This document shows, in pieces, positions 52,304 to 60,210 of a DNA stretch of 64,000 bases. Under the pieces are notes generated by a model that had not been told where the DNA came from, did not search any database, and saw only the letters and a list, made by a program, of their open reading frames with translations. The translations under genes and the position numbers were made by a program. This DNA is from UBA3103 sp002365855 (GTDB lineage Bacteria > Bacillota > Desulfotomaculia > Desulfotomaculales > Pelotomaculaceae): the NCBI GenBank assembly GCA_030627625.1, contig DAOURR010000001.1, positions 52,276 to 116,275 on the forward strand, given 5' to 3'. The stretch's first letter is position 1; every line of letters begins with the position of its first letter.

Positions 52304-53851
52304 TTACATAACATATAGCCTGTCCAGGGAGCGGTACTGGACGGCCTCGGCCACGTGAAAATCCTCAATGATATCACTACAGTCCAGGTCGGCAATGGTG
52401 CGTGAGACCTTCAAGATGCGATCATAAGAGCGTGCGCTTAATGAAAGCCGCAGGAAAGCTTCTTTAATAAGTTCCCTGGCCGCTTTGGACAGCTTACAGT
52501 ACCGGCGCACTTCTTTTGACCCCATCCGGGCGTTGCAGGACGGTGCTGAGCTGTTATTGCCCGCCTCGGCGCCGAACCTGGCAATCTGCCGCGCCCTGGC
52601 CGCCTCCACCCTTTCTTTGATCGATGCCGAACTCTCGGGCTTTTCTCCCGAGGAAATGTCTTCGTAAGGAAGCCGGGGCACCTCGATGCAGATATCAATC
52701 CGGTCCAGCAGGGGGCCGGAGAGGCGGGAAAAGTAACGCTGCACCTGGTGGGGAGTGCAGGTGCACTCGCGTGCAGAGTCGCCGTGATATCCGCAACTGC
52801 AGGGATTAAGCGCACCCACCAGCATCAGTCTGGCAGGATATGTCAAAGAAGCACTGGCTCTCGATATGGTCACAGTACCATCTTCGAGTGGCTGCCGGAG
52901 AGCTTCCAGGGCATCTTTTTGAAATTCAGGCATCTCGTCTAAAAATAATACCCCATAATGGGCAAGGCTGATCTCCCCGGGCCGGGGTGTCCTGCCGCCG
53001 CCGACCAGCCCGACGGTAGAAGCGGTATGGTGAGGAGTTCGGAACGGCCTGCGCACGACAAGGGGCATTCCTGGCTTCAGCAGTCCGGCCAGGCTGTATA
53101 TTTTCGTTACTTCAATGGATTCCTGAAAGGTCAGGTCCGGCAGTATGCCGGGCAGTCTGCGGGCGAGCATCGTTTTGCCCGAACCGGGACTTCCTACCAT
53201 CAAAAGGTTGTGACCGCCTGCGGCAGCTACTTCCATCGAACGTTTCGCTGCCTGCTGGCCCTTGACGTCAGCAAAGTCCAAATCATAATTATCTCTATTC
53301 AGGAGTTCATTCAGATCCGGCTTGTATGGAGGGATGTCTCTTTCGCCCCGCAGAAACTCAGCGAGCTCGGCAAGACTCGAGGCGGGATAAACATTTACCC
53401 CTTCCACCAAAGCGGCTTCCCCAGCATTTTCAGAAGGGACCACCACTTCACAAAGAGATGAATCCCTAACAGCCAGGACATTGGGCAGGGCGCCTGCGAT
53501 GCTTCTCAAGGCGCCGTTTAAGGAAAGCTCACCCAGATAAACAAACATGCCGCTGCGCTCAGGAAGCAGTTGCTCAGTAGCGGTTAAAATGCCTATGGCT
53601 ATGGGGAGGTCGTAAATTGGGCCTTCCTTTTTCAGATCCGCAGGGGCAAGGTTCACGGTGATTCTTCTAACCGGAAACTCCAATCCCGAATTTTTTATAG
53701 CTGCCCGGACACGATCCTTGGCCTCGCGAACCGAGGTGTCCGGCAATCCAACGATGTCAAAGCTGGGTAGGCCTTTAGACACGTCTACCTCAACTTCTAC
53801 GATTTGGCCATCCAGACCTTGCAGAACAGTACTTTTTACTATGGCGATCAT
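52304..53851 (-). CDS. comM: YifB/ComM-family Mg-chelatase-like AAA+ ATPase
   Basis: 515 residues. N-terminal Lon-protease-like fold (GLPSFDIVGLPDTSVREAKD, VNLAPADLKKEGPIYDLPIA), AAA+ core with Walker A MVGSPGSGKTMLARRLPG and Walker B VLFLDEMPEF, then the Mg_chelatase C domain (LSARSYDRILKVSRTIADLD). Family members act as branch-migration helicases in transformation (ComM). ATG start behind GGGAGCCAAA. Single gene. Upstream 53852-54239 (388 bp) holds an A/T hairpin (AACAAAAAA/TTTTTTGTT, 53890-53920), the sequence ACCTGTCCCCAGGT (53985-53998), and no gene. Confidence 0.95.
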   Translation of the reverse strand: MIAIVKSTVLQGLDGQIVEVEVDVSKGLPSFDIVGLPDTSVREAKDRVRAAIKNSGLEFPVRRITVNLAPADLKKEGPIYDLPIAIGILTATEQLLPERSGMFVYLGELSLNGALRSIAGALPNVLAVRDSSLCEVVVPSENAGEAALVEGVNVYPASSLAELAEFLRGERDIPPYKPDLNELLNRDNYDLDFADVKGQQAAKRSMEVAAAGGHNLLMVGSPGSGKTMLARRLPGILPDLTFQESIEVTKIYSLAGLLKPGMPLVVRRPFRTPHHTASTVGLVGGGRTPRPGEISLAHYGVLFLDEMPEFQKDALEALRQPLEDGTVTISRASASLTYPARLMLVGALNPCSCGYHGDSARECTCTPHQVQRYFSRLSGPLLDRIDICIEVPRLPYEDISSGEKPESSASIKERVEAARARQIARFGAEAGNNSSAPSCNARMGSKEVRRYCKLSKAARELIKEAFLRLSLSARSYDRILKVSRTIADLDCSDIIEDFHVAEAVQYRSLDRLYVM

Positions 53852-54263
53852 TTTGGCTCCCGACTTTCAAACATTTTTTACCATTATTCAACAAAAAAGT
53901 ATTCCAGTCCTTTTTTTGTTAAGGTAAAAATTTGTTCGATTTAGATTTAATTATAATAATCATAGAAAATATAGGTGAGAAGTGACCTGTCCCCAGGTAC
54001 TGTAACAAGACATGTGAACGACGATACCCAAATCGACGCCAAGTTATCGCCGACTCAGTTAGACGTTCATTTTGGTTGCTCCTGAAGTGTCAATATATCT
54101 CATCGGATAACAAACCCCGGGACATGAGTTCGCAAGGTTTTTGTTTTTATGCTTAGACACAAAAAGTTCATTGAATTTACACAGTTTTGTAAAAATGAAT
54201 TGTTATAATATAAATATCGGTGCACCGTGTTTATAAAAATTGGGAAGAAAAGGAGGTTTTTCT

Positions 54264-54884
54264 TTGAAGTCTAAAAAATGGCGTATAGGAGCTGTGCTTT
54301 TAGCTGTGGTTATTCTTACCGGGGCTATAGCTGGTGCTGCTAATGCAAATCTGGACTCCGAGGCTGACAAATCGATGAGCACCTTGTACAACAGCTTTGT
54401 TTCCAAACTCGCAACTAATCTTGGTATTGATCAAGATACGGTTGAGTCGGCATTGGATACAACCAAAAATCAAATAATTGAAGAAGCTGTTGAGCAAGGT
54501 AAACTAACTCAGGAACAGGCTGATAAGATCGCATCAGGTAAAGGTATGGATTTTGGCTTTGGCTTCCGTGTTAAAGGGCACAATTTTGATGGGCAAGAAA
54601 AAGCTCAAAAATTCAACGGACAAGGTTTGAAATTTGACGGCATTGCCAGTATCCTAGGTATCACAGATGACCAGCTTAAAGCTGAAATGGAATCAGGCAA
54701 AAAAATTCAGGACATTATTACTGAGCACGGCTTGACTATGGATCAGATCCACGAAAAAATGCTGGAGCTAAAGAAAGAAGAAATCTCCAAGGCAGTTGAA
54801 GATGGCAAAATAACCCAGGAGCAAGCAGACAAATTCCTTAAGATGCCGGGAAAACGGCTGCTAGAGCCTGCATCACCTAACTAG
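54264..54884 (+). CDS. Secreted DUF2680-like protein with duplicated helical repeats
   Basis: About 206 residues. N-terminal signal peptide (KSKKWRIGAVLLAVVILTGA, cleavage likely after A-N-A). The mature part holds two copies of a helical unit ending GK(L/I)TQEQADK(I/F), separated by a Gly/Phe/Lys-rich linker (about 100-125). The unit L-G-I-x-x-D-x-(V/L) precedes each. Resembles YckD/DUF2680 proteins; function unknown. TTG start at 54264 after AGGAGG. A terminator follows. Confidence 0.75.
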   Translation: MKSKKWRIGAVLLAVVILTGAIAGAANANLDSEADKSMSTLYNSFVSKLATNLGIDQDTVESALDTTKNQIIEEAVEQGKLTQEQADKIASGKGMDFGFGFRVKGHNFDGQEKAQKFNGQGLKFDGIASILGITDDQLKAEMESGKKIQDIITEHGLTMDQIHEKMLELKKEEISKAVEDGKITQEQADKFLKMPGKRLLEPASPN

Positions 54885-54906
54885 TTACCCGGATTTTCTT
54901 TTCATG

Positions 54907-54932
54907 CCCTGCTCTCCGGAGTGGGGTTTTTT
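54907..54932 (+). terminator. Terminator after the DUF2680-like gene
   Basis: CCCTGCTC-TCCG-GAGTGGGG stem-loop (two G-T pairs) followed by six T. Confidence 0.85.
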
Positions 54933-55055
54933 ATTCGTGTCTACTTAGAGGGTATCACTTCAGACGTTCCGGGGGGTTTGTTATTTAAAAAACCTTAACC
55001 AATGTTGATGGTATCTTCAAGCTTGTTTCAATACTAATAACCGAGGTGTTACGAC

Positions 55056-55127
55056 ATGTTCTTAAATGTGCTTGTGCTTATGATCCTAGTTCTTACGTTA
55101 ATTGGTATTATCGGCTTAGTAATTTAA
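55056..55127 (+). CDS. Possible 23-residue membrane peptide
   Basis: ATG 55056 to TAA 55127, with GAGGTG 7 nt upstream. The product is almost entirely hydrophobic (LVLMILVLTLIGIIGLVI), one membrane helix without charged residues. The stop overlaps the 3' end of the convergent HIT gene by 4 bp. It could be a real small membrane protein or a chance frame. Confidence 0.45.
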   Translation: MFLNVLVLMILVLTLIGIIGLVI

Positions 55128-55564
55128 TCAATATGATCGTGTTCTTTATAGCACCTTTCACAGGGTATGACACCTCTTACTCCACCCTTGGGCTCAGGGG
55201 TGTCTCCCTTTCTGCGGGGTATCAAATGAAAATGGGCGTGCATGACGCTTTGGCCGGCTATCACGCCACAGTTTATTCCCACGTTAAAGCCAAGAACAGT
55301 GGAATCTTCTCTTAATATTTTATTTCTGAGATATAATATAAGGTCTTCAGCGTCTCGCCTTTCTTCCGGGGTCATGGTGAAATAATCGAGAGTATGCCTC
55401 CTGGGAATAATTAGCATGTGCAGTGGAGTTACCGGATATTTGTCTTCAAGGGCAAAGACAGTTTCGTTTTCGGCTACAACTGTTTCAGTCCTCTCAGGGT
55501 TGCAAAACGGGCATATTGAATCTTTCCTGGATTCAACATGTTTAACTTGTTCATTGCAGGTCAT
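55124..55564 (-). CDS. HIT family hydrolase
   Basis: 146 residues. Histidine-triad motif HAHFHLIPR near 108 after GVIAGQSVM; the N-terminal CPFC is part of the usual zinc site with LHMLIIPRRH. Nucleotide phosphoramidase or Ap4A-type activity is the family role. ATG start after GGAGCTCC-type sequence (weak). Follows 55591-55818 in the same direction by 27 bp. Confidence 0.93.
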   Translation of the reverse strand: MTCNEQVKHVESRKDSICPFCNPERTETVVAENETVFALEDKYPVTPLHMLIIPRRHTLDYFTMTPEERRDAEDLILYLRNKILREDSTVLGFNVGINCGVIAGQSVMHAHFHLIPRRKGDTPEPKGGVRGVIPCERCYKEHDHID

Positions 55565-55590
55565 GGAAGGAGCTCCTCTTTGCGCAAAGT

Positions 55591-55818
55591 CTATTTTTTT
55601 AATACAGACCCGGTATTTTCCTTTGCTTTTTCTAGTCTGTCCAGGCTGACTATAATACTTTTAATCATCTCGTCACTGTAGTATTCGGTGAGCCAATTTC
55701 TGACATCACTTACATCAATACTCAAATGATGAGCTAAGTTTTTTATGAGTTCCTTTTCAGCACAGATACGGTCTATATAGCTTTGTCTTATTTGGATGAC
55801 CTTTTCGTTTTTAGTCAT
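55591..55818 (-). CDS. Small helical protein, unknown function
   Basis: About 75 residues from ATG 55818, 9 nt after GGAGGG. Predicted all-helical and charged (NEKVIQIRQSYIDRICAEKE, HHLSIDVSDVRNWLTEYYSD). No motif recognised. First in a likely operon with HIT. The 250 bp upstream (55819-56068) hold A/T-rich sequence with TATAAT-like hexamers but no clear promoter pair. Confidence 0.6.
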   Translation of the reverse strand: MTKNEKVIQIRQSYIDRICAEKELIKNLAHHLSIDVSDVRNWLTEYYSDEMIKSIIVSLDRLEKAKENTGSVLKK

Positions 55819-56068
55819 GTTAAACAACCCTCCACTGACTGATAATGCTGCAGGTTATTTAGCAGTATTCCACAAAAAATCTTCTCAATCCTTTTTGTAA
55901 AATTATTTACGGTTTAATCATAGTCGTTACAGATAAATAAATACAGGATATAATTGGAATGATATAGAAATTATTTCTGTATATAAACATGAAACAAATC
56001 CATAGACAGGCTTTTTCATATATTTAGTACATATAATCAGTACATGCAGAGGGGGGAGCGAAGAATCA

Positions 56069-57187
56069 GTGGGACATATTGCTAACGCAAAGGAAGAGGT
56101 CTACAGGGCGCTTGCCGAACGCCTCAGTAAAAACCCCGTGGGGGTGTCTGTAAATGATACTCTGATGAATATCCTGCACCGGCTTTACACGGAGAGTGAG
56201 GCTCAGGTGGCAGGGAATTTTCCGATGACGCCGGTGACGCTGGAAAGGATTGCCACTATTACAGGGATTAAGGAGAATAAGTTAAAAGAAATACTTGACA
56301 GCATGGCCGGAAAAGGGCTGGTTCTGGACATTCCGCGCCGTAATACTGTTTATTACATGCTGGCGCCTATGGTGGTTGGTTTTTTTGAGTATACCTTCAT
56401 GAGAACAAGAGAGGAAGTTAACATGAAGGAATTGGCGGAACTTTTTGAAGCTTATTTCCAGGATCCTGGCGCAATGGCAGAACTTTCCGGTGGAGACACC
56501 AAGATATTTAGAACGCTGGTATATGAAAATCTCATATCCGCAGCTGTTGAAACAGAAGCGCTGAGTTACGAGAGAGCTTCGGAGCTGATCCGCCATTCTG
56601 GTGGCGGCGCTCTGTCCATGTGTTCCTGCCGTCACAAAGCCTCTCACATGGGCAAGGCCTGTAATGCGCCGCTTGATGTCTGCACATCCCTGGGGAAAAC
56701 TGCATCGGAGTGGCTGGTGCGCCGGGGCCTTGGCAGGCACGCCACCGTGGATGAGTTGCTGCGGGTGCTGGACCAGACAGAGAGGATTGGTTTGGTGCAC
56801 CTGTGTGACAACGTTTTTAACAAGCCAGCCTATATTTGTCACTGCTGCGGCTGCTGCTGCACTTTACTGCGGGCTACCAGAGAGTCAGGAAAGAAAATGG
56901 CGCACCCGAGCAATTTTATGCCGGAACTGGACATTAAGCGCTGCATTAATTGCGGCGCCTGCGTGGACAGCTGTCATGTGCGGGCTATTACCATGCGCGA
57001 CGCGGGGAACGGTGAGGAGCGGCCTGCTGTTGACAGGGAACTCTGCCTCGGCTGCGGCGTATGCGTTCCGGCCTGCCCAAACGGATCCTTGACCATGACC
57101 CGACGTCCGGTTCTTTATGTTCCCCCGAAAAGTGGCATGGAGAAAATCGCGCTAATAGCCAGGGAAAAAGGCCGGTTTGATATGTAA
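56069..57187 (+). CDS. 4Fe-4S dicluster protein with winged-helix N terminus
   Basis: 372 residues. The N-terminal part (about 45-100) looks like a winged helix (LERIATITGIKENKLKEILD). The middle has Cys groups CSCRHK and CHCCGCCC. The C terminus has two ferredoxin motifs, CINCGACVDSCHV and CLGCGVCVPACPNG. This type is common in anaerobes and probably carries electrons or senses redox state; the exact function is not known. GTG start after GGGGGGAGCG. A 46-residue Cys-rich gene follows, overlapping by 1 nt. Confidence 0.85.
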   Translation: MGHIANAKEEVYRALAERLSKNPVGVSVNDTLMNILHRLYTESEAQVAGNFPMTPVTLERIATITGIKENKLKEILDSMAGKGLVLDIPRRNTVYYMLAPMVVGFFEYTFMRTREEVNMKELAELFEAYFQDPGAMAELSGGDTKIFRTLVYENLISAAVETEALSYERASELIRHSGGGALSMCSCRHKASHMGKACNAPLDVCTSLGKTASEWLVRRGLGRHATVDELLRVLDQTERIGLVHLCDNVFNKPAYICHCCGCCCTLLRATRESGKKMAHPSNFMPELDIKRCINCGACVDSCHVRAITMRDAGNGEERPAVDRELCLGCGVCVPACPNGSLTMTRRPVLYVPPKSGMEKIALIAREKGRFDM

Positions 57188-57327
57188 TGGGCAGCTGCAG
57201 TAAACCTCTTGTCTGCGGATTTGTATCTTTGACCCTTGATGGTGACAGCCCGGCATGTGACTACTTTGAGTCAAAAGAAAAAGGTTTAGCTTTAGTATGC
57301 TCAAGCTGCTCATTTTGGATTGAATGA
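57187..57327 (+). CDS. 46-residue cysteine-rich protein
   Basis: ATG 57187 overlaps the stop of the iron-sulfur gene (TAATG). The peptide has six Cys: CSKPLVC, SPAC and LVCSSC, with C-terminal SFWIE. Such spacing suits metal or Fe-S binding. There is no strong ribosome site of its own, so translational coupling is likely. Not recognised. The remaining gap to 57640 contains the palindrome at 57385-57407 and A/T-rich TATAAT-like sequence. Confidence 0.55.
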   Translation: MGSCSKPLVCGFVSLTLDGDSPACDYFESKEKGLALVCSSCSFWIE

Positions 57328-57384
57328 GTTTTTACAAAATGGCGTGTTTCCGATGATTTGACTCCCATTGCATAATAAATAGAT

Positions 57385-57407
57385 ATAACCCGGCATGGCC
57401 GGGTTAT
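57385..57407. repeat. GC palindrome, copy 2
   Basis: ATAACCCGGC-ATG-GCCGGGTTAT, 10-bp stem. It shares the core CCCGGCATGGCCGGG with 6350-6366, 51 kb away. Confidence 0.6.
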
Positions 57408-57639
57408 TGCCGCTCAATTACTGCGGCCGTACAAGGGTGTTGCTACCCTATTACAAGTATATGCTGCGACACAGTGTTTGTTTAAACAATGTTTATAAAC
57501 CAGAAAAAACGGTATAATAAGGGTATAATATAATTTATCAAAGTATTCGCATCTTTTAAGAAGAAAGTTATTTTAAAGACATTTAGCTATATTCATTATT
57601 CTATGTCAAAATATGGTGTTTGAAAGGGCGGTGTTTATA

Positions 57640-57843
57640 TTGAATCAAGAGGACAAAGGCGGTGGAACCACTCCAAGAGCTTTTGCCAGGAGAGTCAGGA
57701 ATGCCTTGGAAGAGGCTATGGCGGAGGATCCGGCGAAGGGCGCCAGGGATGCTTTTCAGGGTCAGTTAGATATGTATGCAGGGGATGAACTGCAGGAGAC
57801 GGACAGTAAGCCCTGGTGGAAAAAGCTATTTGGGCTAAAGTGA
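57640..57843 (+). CDS. Small hydrophilic protein, unknown function
   Basis: 67 residues from TTG 57640; the frame is open from 57613 but the ribosome site AAAGGG favours the later start. Charged, helix-prone (RAFARRVRNALEEAMAEDPA), with a C-terminal WWKKLFGLK that could touch the membrane. No family recognised. Followed by a terminator. Confidence 0.6.
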   Translation: MNQEDKGGGTTPRAFARRVRNALEEAMAEDPAKGARDAFQGQLDMYAGDELQETDSKPWWKKLFGLK

Positions 57844-57927
57844 GCTATTATACACTCTTTCCCTGGGTTTAACATGTTAGTCTAGATGCGTATATTGTTT
57901 AGCAGCGATCTGGAAGGCGGAAAGTGA

Positions 57928-57957
57928 GGACTGTGGTTTGATCACAGGTCCTTTTTT
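57928..57957 (+). terminator. Terminator after the 67-residue protein
   Basis: GGACTGTG/CACAGGTCC stem with one bulge, then six T. Confidence 0.75.
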
Positions 57958-57963
57958 ATTTTA

Positions 57964-58140
57964 TTATTTTCGCGGCTTGAAGGCCGGCTGGGCAACCAGG
58001 CGCTCTCTAATATATCCGTTATATCCGTACAAAAGCCCTCCCATCATTAACAACCCGGCATAGCCTACCGCAGGGTAAAGGTAACGAACCAGGTTGGAAA
58101 ATCCGAATTGACTTGCTGTGAATTTTGCTATTATACAAGT
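57964..58140 (-). pseudogene. C-terminal remnant of a YkvI-like membrane protein
   Basis: On minus an open frame of about 58 codons ends at TAA 57964-57966. It reads SQFGFSNLVRYLYPAVGYAG, a membrane helix and YGYNGYIRERL, the usual end of YkvI-family transporter-like proteins (about 350 residues). No start or N-terminal part exists: upstream, the frame runs into the helix-turn-helix gene (58151-58561) in a different reading frame. The 5' portion was therefore deleted. Confidence 0.6.
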
Positions 58141-58150
58141 TAGCCAGGAT

Positions 58151-58561
58151 TTACGATGAGTGCAATCTCTTCTGCGTCATTACCTTTCTGATTTGGGCCA
58201 TCAGGCGCATATCCCGGTCAGCCGCAAGACGCGCAATAGCTGGATGCTTGTATGGACTTGAACCGGGTCTCTCCTCAGGCTGTGCCAGAGTTCCCGTTAC
58301 CTTTTGGATGCAGGTGTGATCATCAGCATCAGGAGGGTAGATCCGATCGAACTTTTGAACGAGCTCTACGATTTTTAGGTTTAAAAACCGGGCGTAAGAA
58401 ACCAGGAAATACCTTGCGTATACCCGGTCGGGAAGCACTTGAAATTGTTCGTTTTCCAGTGCAGCTATGTATTTGCGGCGTATTTTAGTTAAGGATTCTG
58501 CCTCCTCCAATGTGATCTGCCGCTCTTTACGTACCTGGCGCAACTTCTCACCTATTGCCAT
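58151..58561 (-). CDS. RodZ-like helix-turn-helix protein
   Basis: 136 residues. N-terminal Xre/RodZ-type HTH (GEKLRQVRKERQITLEEAES ... IRRKYIAALENEQFQVLPD) with the RYFLVSYARFL helix typical of the RodZ cytoplasmic domain. No membrane helix or C-terminal domain follows, unlike full RodZ, so it is either a soluble paralog or a truncated copy. ATG start after GGTGGGGA. Its stop lies next to the YkvI remnant, consistent with a deletion here. Confidence 0.8.
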   Translation of the reverse strand: MAIGEKLRQVRKERQITLEEAESLTKIRRKYIAALENEQFQVLPDRVYARYFLVSYARFLNLKIVELVQKFDRIYPPDADDHTCIQKVTGTLAQPEERPGSSPYKHPAIARLAADRDMRLMAQIRKVMTQKRLHSS

Positions 58562-58693
58562 CTCCCCACCTCCGCGGCGAGTTTATATATACATTTTACT
58601 ACGAAAATGAATAAATTCCCTTATCTAACATTGTTGTTATTTGTCGTGTAAATAGTAATTGGGGAATTTTTTATAATCCCGCCTTCTTCTATG

Positions 58694-58870
58694 TTAGAGG
58701 CCCATGATGCCGTTAGTATAAAAACCCTTGTCATAAACCTCCCCGGTTTCAATGCATTCTGAGGTCTCCTTATTTATATCTTTTTTTATAACGGTATGGC
58801 TCTCTTTTCTATAGGATTTATTTGAGGAATAGTTTTGCGCATTGATGCCAGGCGCCATATCATTTGGCAT
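58694..58870 (-). CDS. 58-residue hydrophilic protein, unknown function
   Basis: ATG 58870 with an exact AAAGGAGG ribosome site (58881-58888) 10 nt upstream; stop at 58694. Polar sequence rich in Asn, Lys, Tyr and Glu (NAQNYSSNKSYRKESHTV, ETGEVYDKGFYTNG). No motif recognised. Second gene of a pair with the membrane protein at 58909-59058, 38 bp upstream. The remaining gap 58562-58693 is A/T-rich and shows nothing. Confidence 0.65.
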   Translation of the reverse strand: MPNDMAPGINAQNYSSNKSYRKESHTVIKKDINKETSECIETGEVYDKGFYTNGIMGL

Positions 58871-58908
58871 TTTTTATGGGCCTCCTTTATTTATAGGTGC
58901 TGTAATGT

Positions 58909-59058
58909 TCACTTGTTCCGTATCCGCCTGCTTCTGATATATAGAAGCAAAATAGATGCAATCACTGCTAGGATGACAGTTATGACAACCATGCCGATAC
59001 TTTGGTCCAGAACCGGGTTGCTGCGCCAGTCGAGGAAAAAGGGTAAAGCCAGGTACAC
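58909..59058 (-). CDS. 49-residue single-span membrane protein
   Basis: GTG 59058 with GGAGG (59067-59072 region) 8 nt upstream; stop TGA at 58909. Short N terminus (YLALPFFLDWRSNPV), one helix (GMVVITVILAVIASILLLY) and a basic end RSRRIRNK, so the C terminus is probably cytoplasmic. No family recognised. It begins a two-gene operon with 58694-58870. Confidence 0.65.
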   Translation of the reverse strand: MYLALPFFLDWRSNPVLDQSIGMVVITVILAVIASILLLYIRSRRIRNK

Positions 59059-59177
59059 TGATACTAACCTCCGTTATTGGCCAAGGTAATTGTTGAGAAA
59101 AGGGCTTATTATCAAGTCGCAATTGTAATATATTTTTCACCGGAAAGAGCCGCCTTATTCTAAATCCGCTGACTTAA

Positions 59178-59208
59178 TATAAAAACATCCTCTTATCAGA
59201 AGGATGTT
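59178..59208 (-). terminator. Terminator of the amidohydrolase gene
   Basis: AACATCCT/AGGATGTT stem (59184-59191, 59201-59208) with a T-run on minus (TTTTTATATT). Confidence 0.75.
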
Positions 59209-59238
59209 ATTTAAACATGCTTTTATTCGATATATATA

Positions 59239-59958
59239 TTACTTTTGACCGAGCAGTTCCAACAAGTTTAGGGCAAGCACCTTCTTCAGGGAATGTCCGG
59301 TAAAAATTTGCTCCACTTTATAGCGTTCATAGTGAGGGTCGCCGAATGGAAAATCGCTGCCGAACAGGATCCTGCCGGCTCCATAGTTTGAGGCAAAATC
59401 CTCTATCTCGTACGAACTTGCCAGCGCCGTGTCGACATACACGGTGCTGCGCTCAAAAAGACCGGACCTTTTCAACTGCTCATAGCCGCCGTTAAGGCCC
59501 CCAAAATGCGGTATGATAATGGGTGTCCGGCCGTCTATTCGGTCGGCCAGCTTAATCGTATGGTGGAACTCCTCTTCAATGATTACAGGCAGACGGGCGT
59601 TGCACATATGGGAAATAAACCTGTTACATTCCTCAGTGTCATATTTGTATTCCGGCTCATAAGGATGACGGTGCCATTTTATCCCGGTAAATACATCACC
59701 CGGCAGCGCAAAATCATTCCAGACGAACCAGTAAACAAAGATTTGCTTTGAGACTAACTTTTCCAGGTAGGAATGAACCCTTTCGCGGGAGTCCTGGTAC
59801 CTTTTACTGTCAACAAACTTTCTATCACAGCGATCATATATTTCTTCCACCGGTGAAAACAATACTCCCCCGTCAATTTGCGCGTTGGTCCAGAGTGGCT
59901 GAAGTTCCTCCAGGGGCAGGGTCAGACCGCAGTGGGCGTGTGAATCCAGCGCCAGCAT
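59239..59958 (-). CDS. Amidohydrolase-family (TIM-barrel) metal-dependent hydrolase
   Basis: 239 residues from ATG 59958 (TTG 59961 is an alternative). Metal-site elements: LDSHAHCG at the N terminus, IKWHRHPYEPEY, PIIIPHFGGLNGG and the late Asp in RILFGSDFPFGDP. This is the amidohydrolase_2 (decarboxylase-like) pattern. Substrate unknown. Upstream 59962-60210 (about 250 bp) holds no recognisable element. Confidence 0.85.
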   Translation of the reverse strand: MLALDSHAHCGLTLPLEELQPLWTNAQIDGGVLFSPVEEIYDRCDRKFVDSKRYQDSRERVHSYLEKLVSKQIFVYWFVWNDFALPGDVFTGIKWHRHPYEPEYKYDTEECNRFISHMCNARLPVIIEEEFHHTIKLADRIDGRTPIIIPHFGGLNGGYEQLKRSGLFERSTVYVDTALASSYEIEDFASNYGAGRILFGSDFPFGDPHYERYKVEQIFTGHSLKKVLALNLLELLGQK

Positions 59959-60210
59959 CAATGATCAGCTCCAATCTAAGCCCTTAAAAGGACTGTCTCT
60001 TTATTTTACACCATTTTGGTTATAAAAGTTATTCTATAATCTGATTAAAGTCAATCTGCGATAGAATTAACGGTTGGAGGCATCATAAAGTTTAAAGGAT
60101 TCACAAGCAGGTTCTAGAACTAGAAAACAGGTTGGATATCTACTATTTATTTTTCCGTACCGCAAAGGTTACTGCCCGTGCTTCGCATGCTGAAGGGAAG
60201 GTTGAAGACA

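Noticed and set aside
55046..55315. 89-codon plus-strand frame over the HIT gene
   Set aside because: Antisense to a recognised HIT protein; only the short hydrophobic frame at its start has a ribosome site.
58874..59140. 88-codon minus-strand frame
   Set aside because: Cys/His/Pro-rich random-looking product without a ribosome site; the 49-codon frame in another phase has a strong site and a clean membrane helix.
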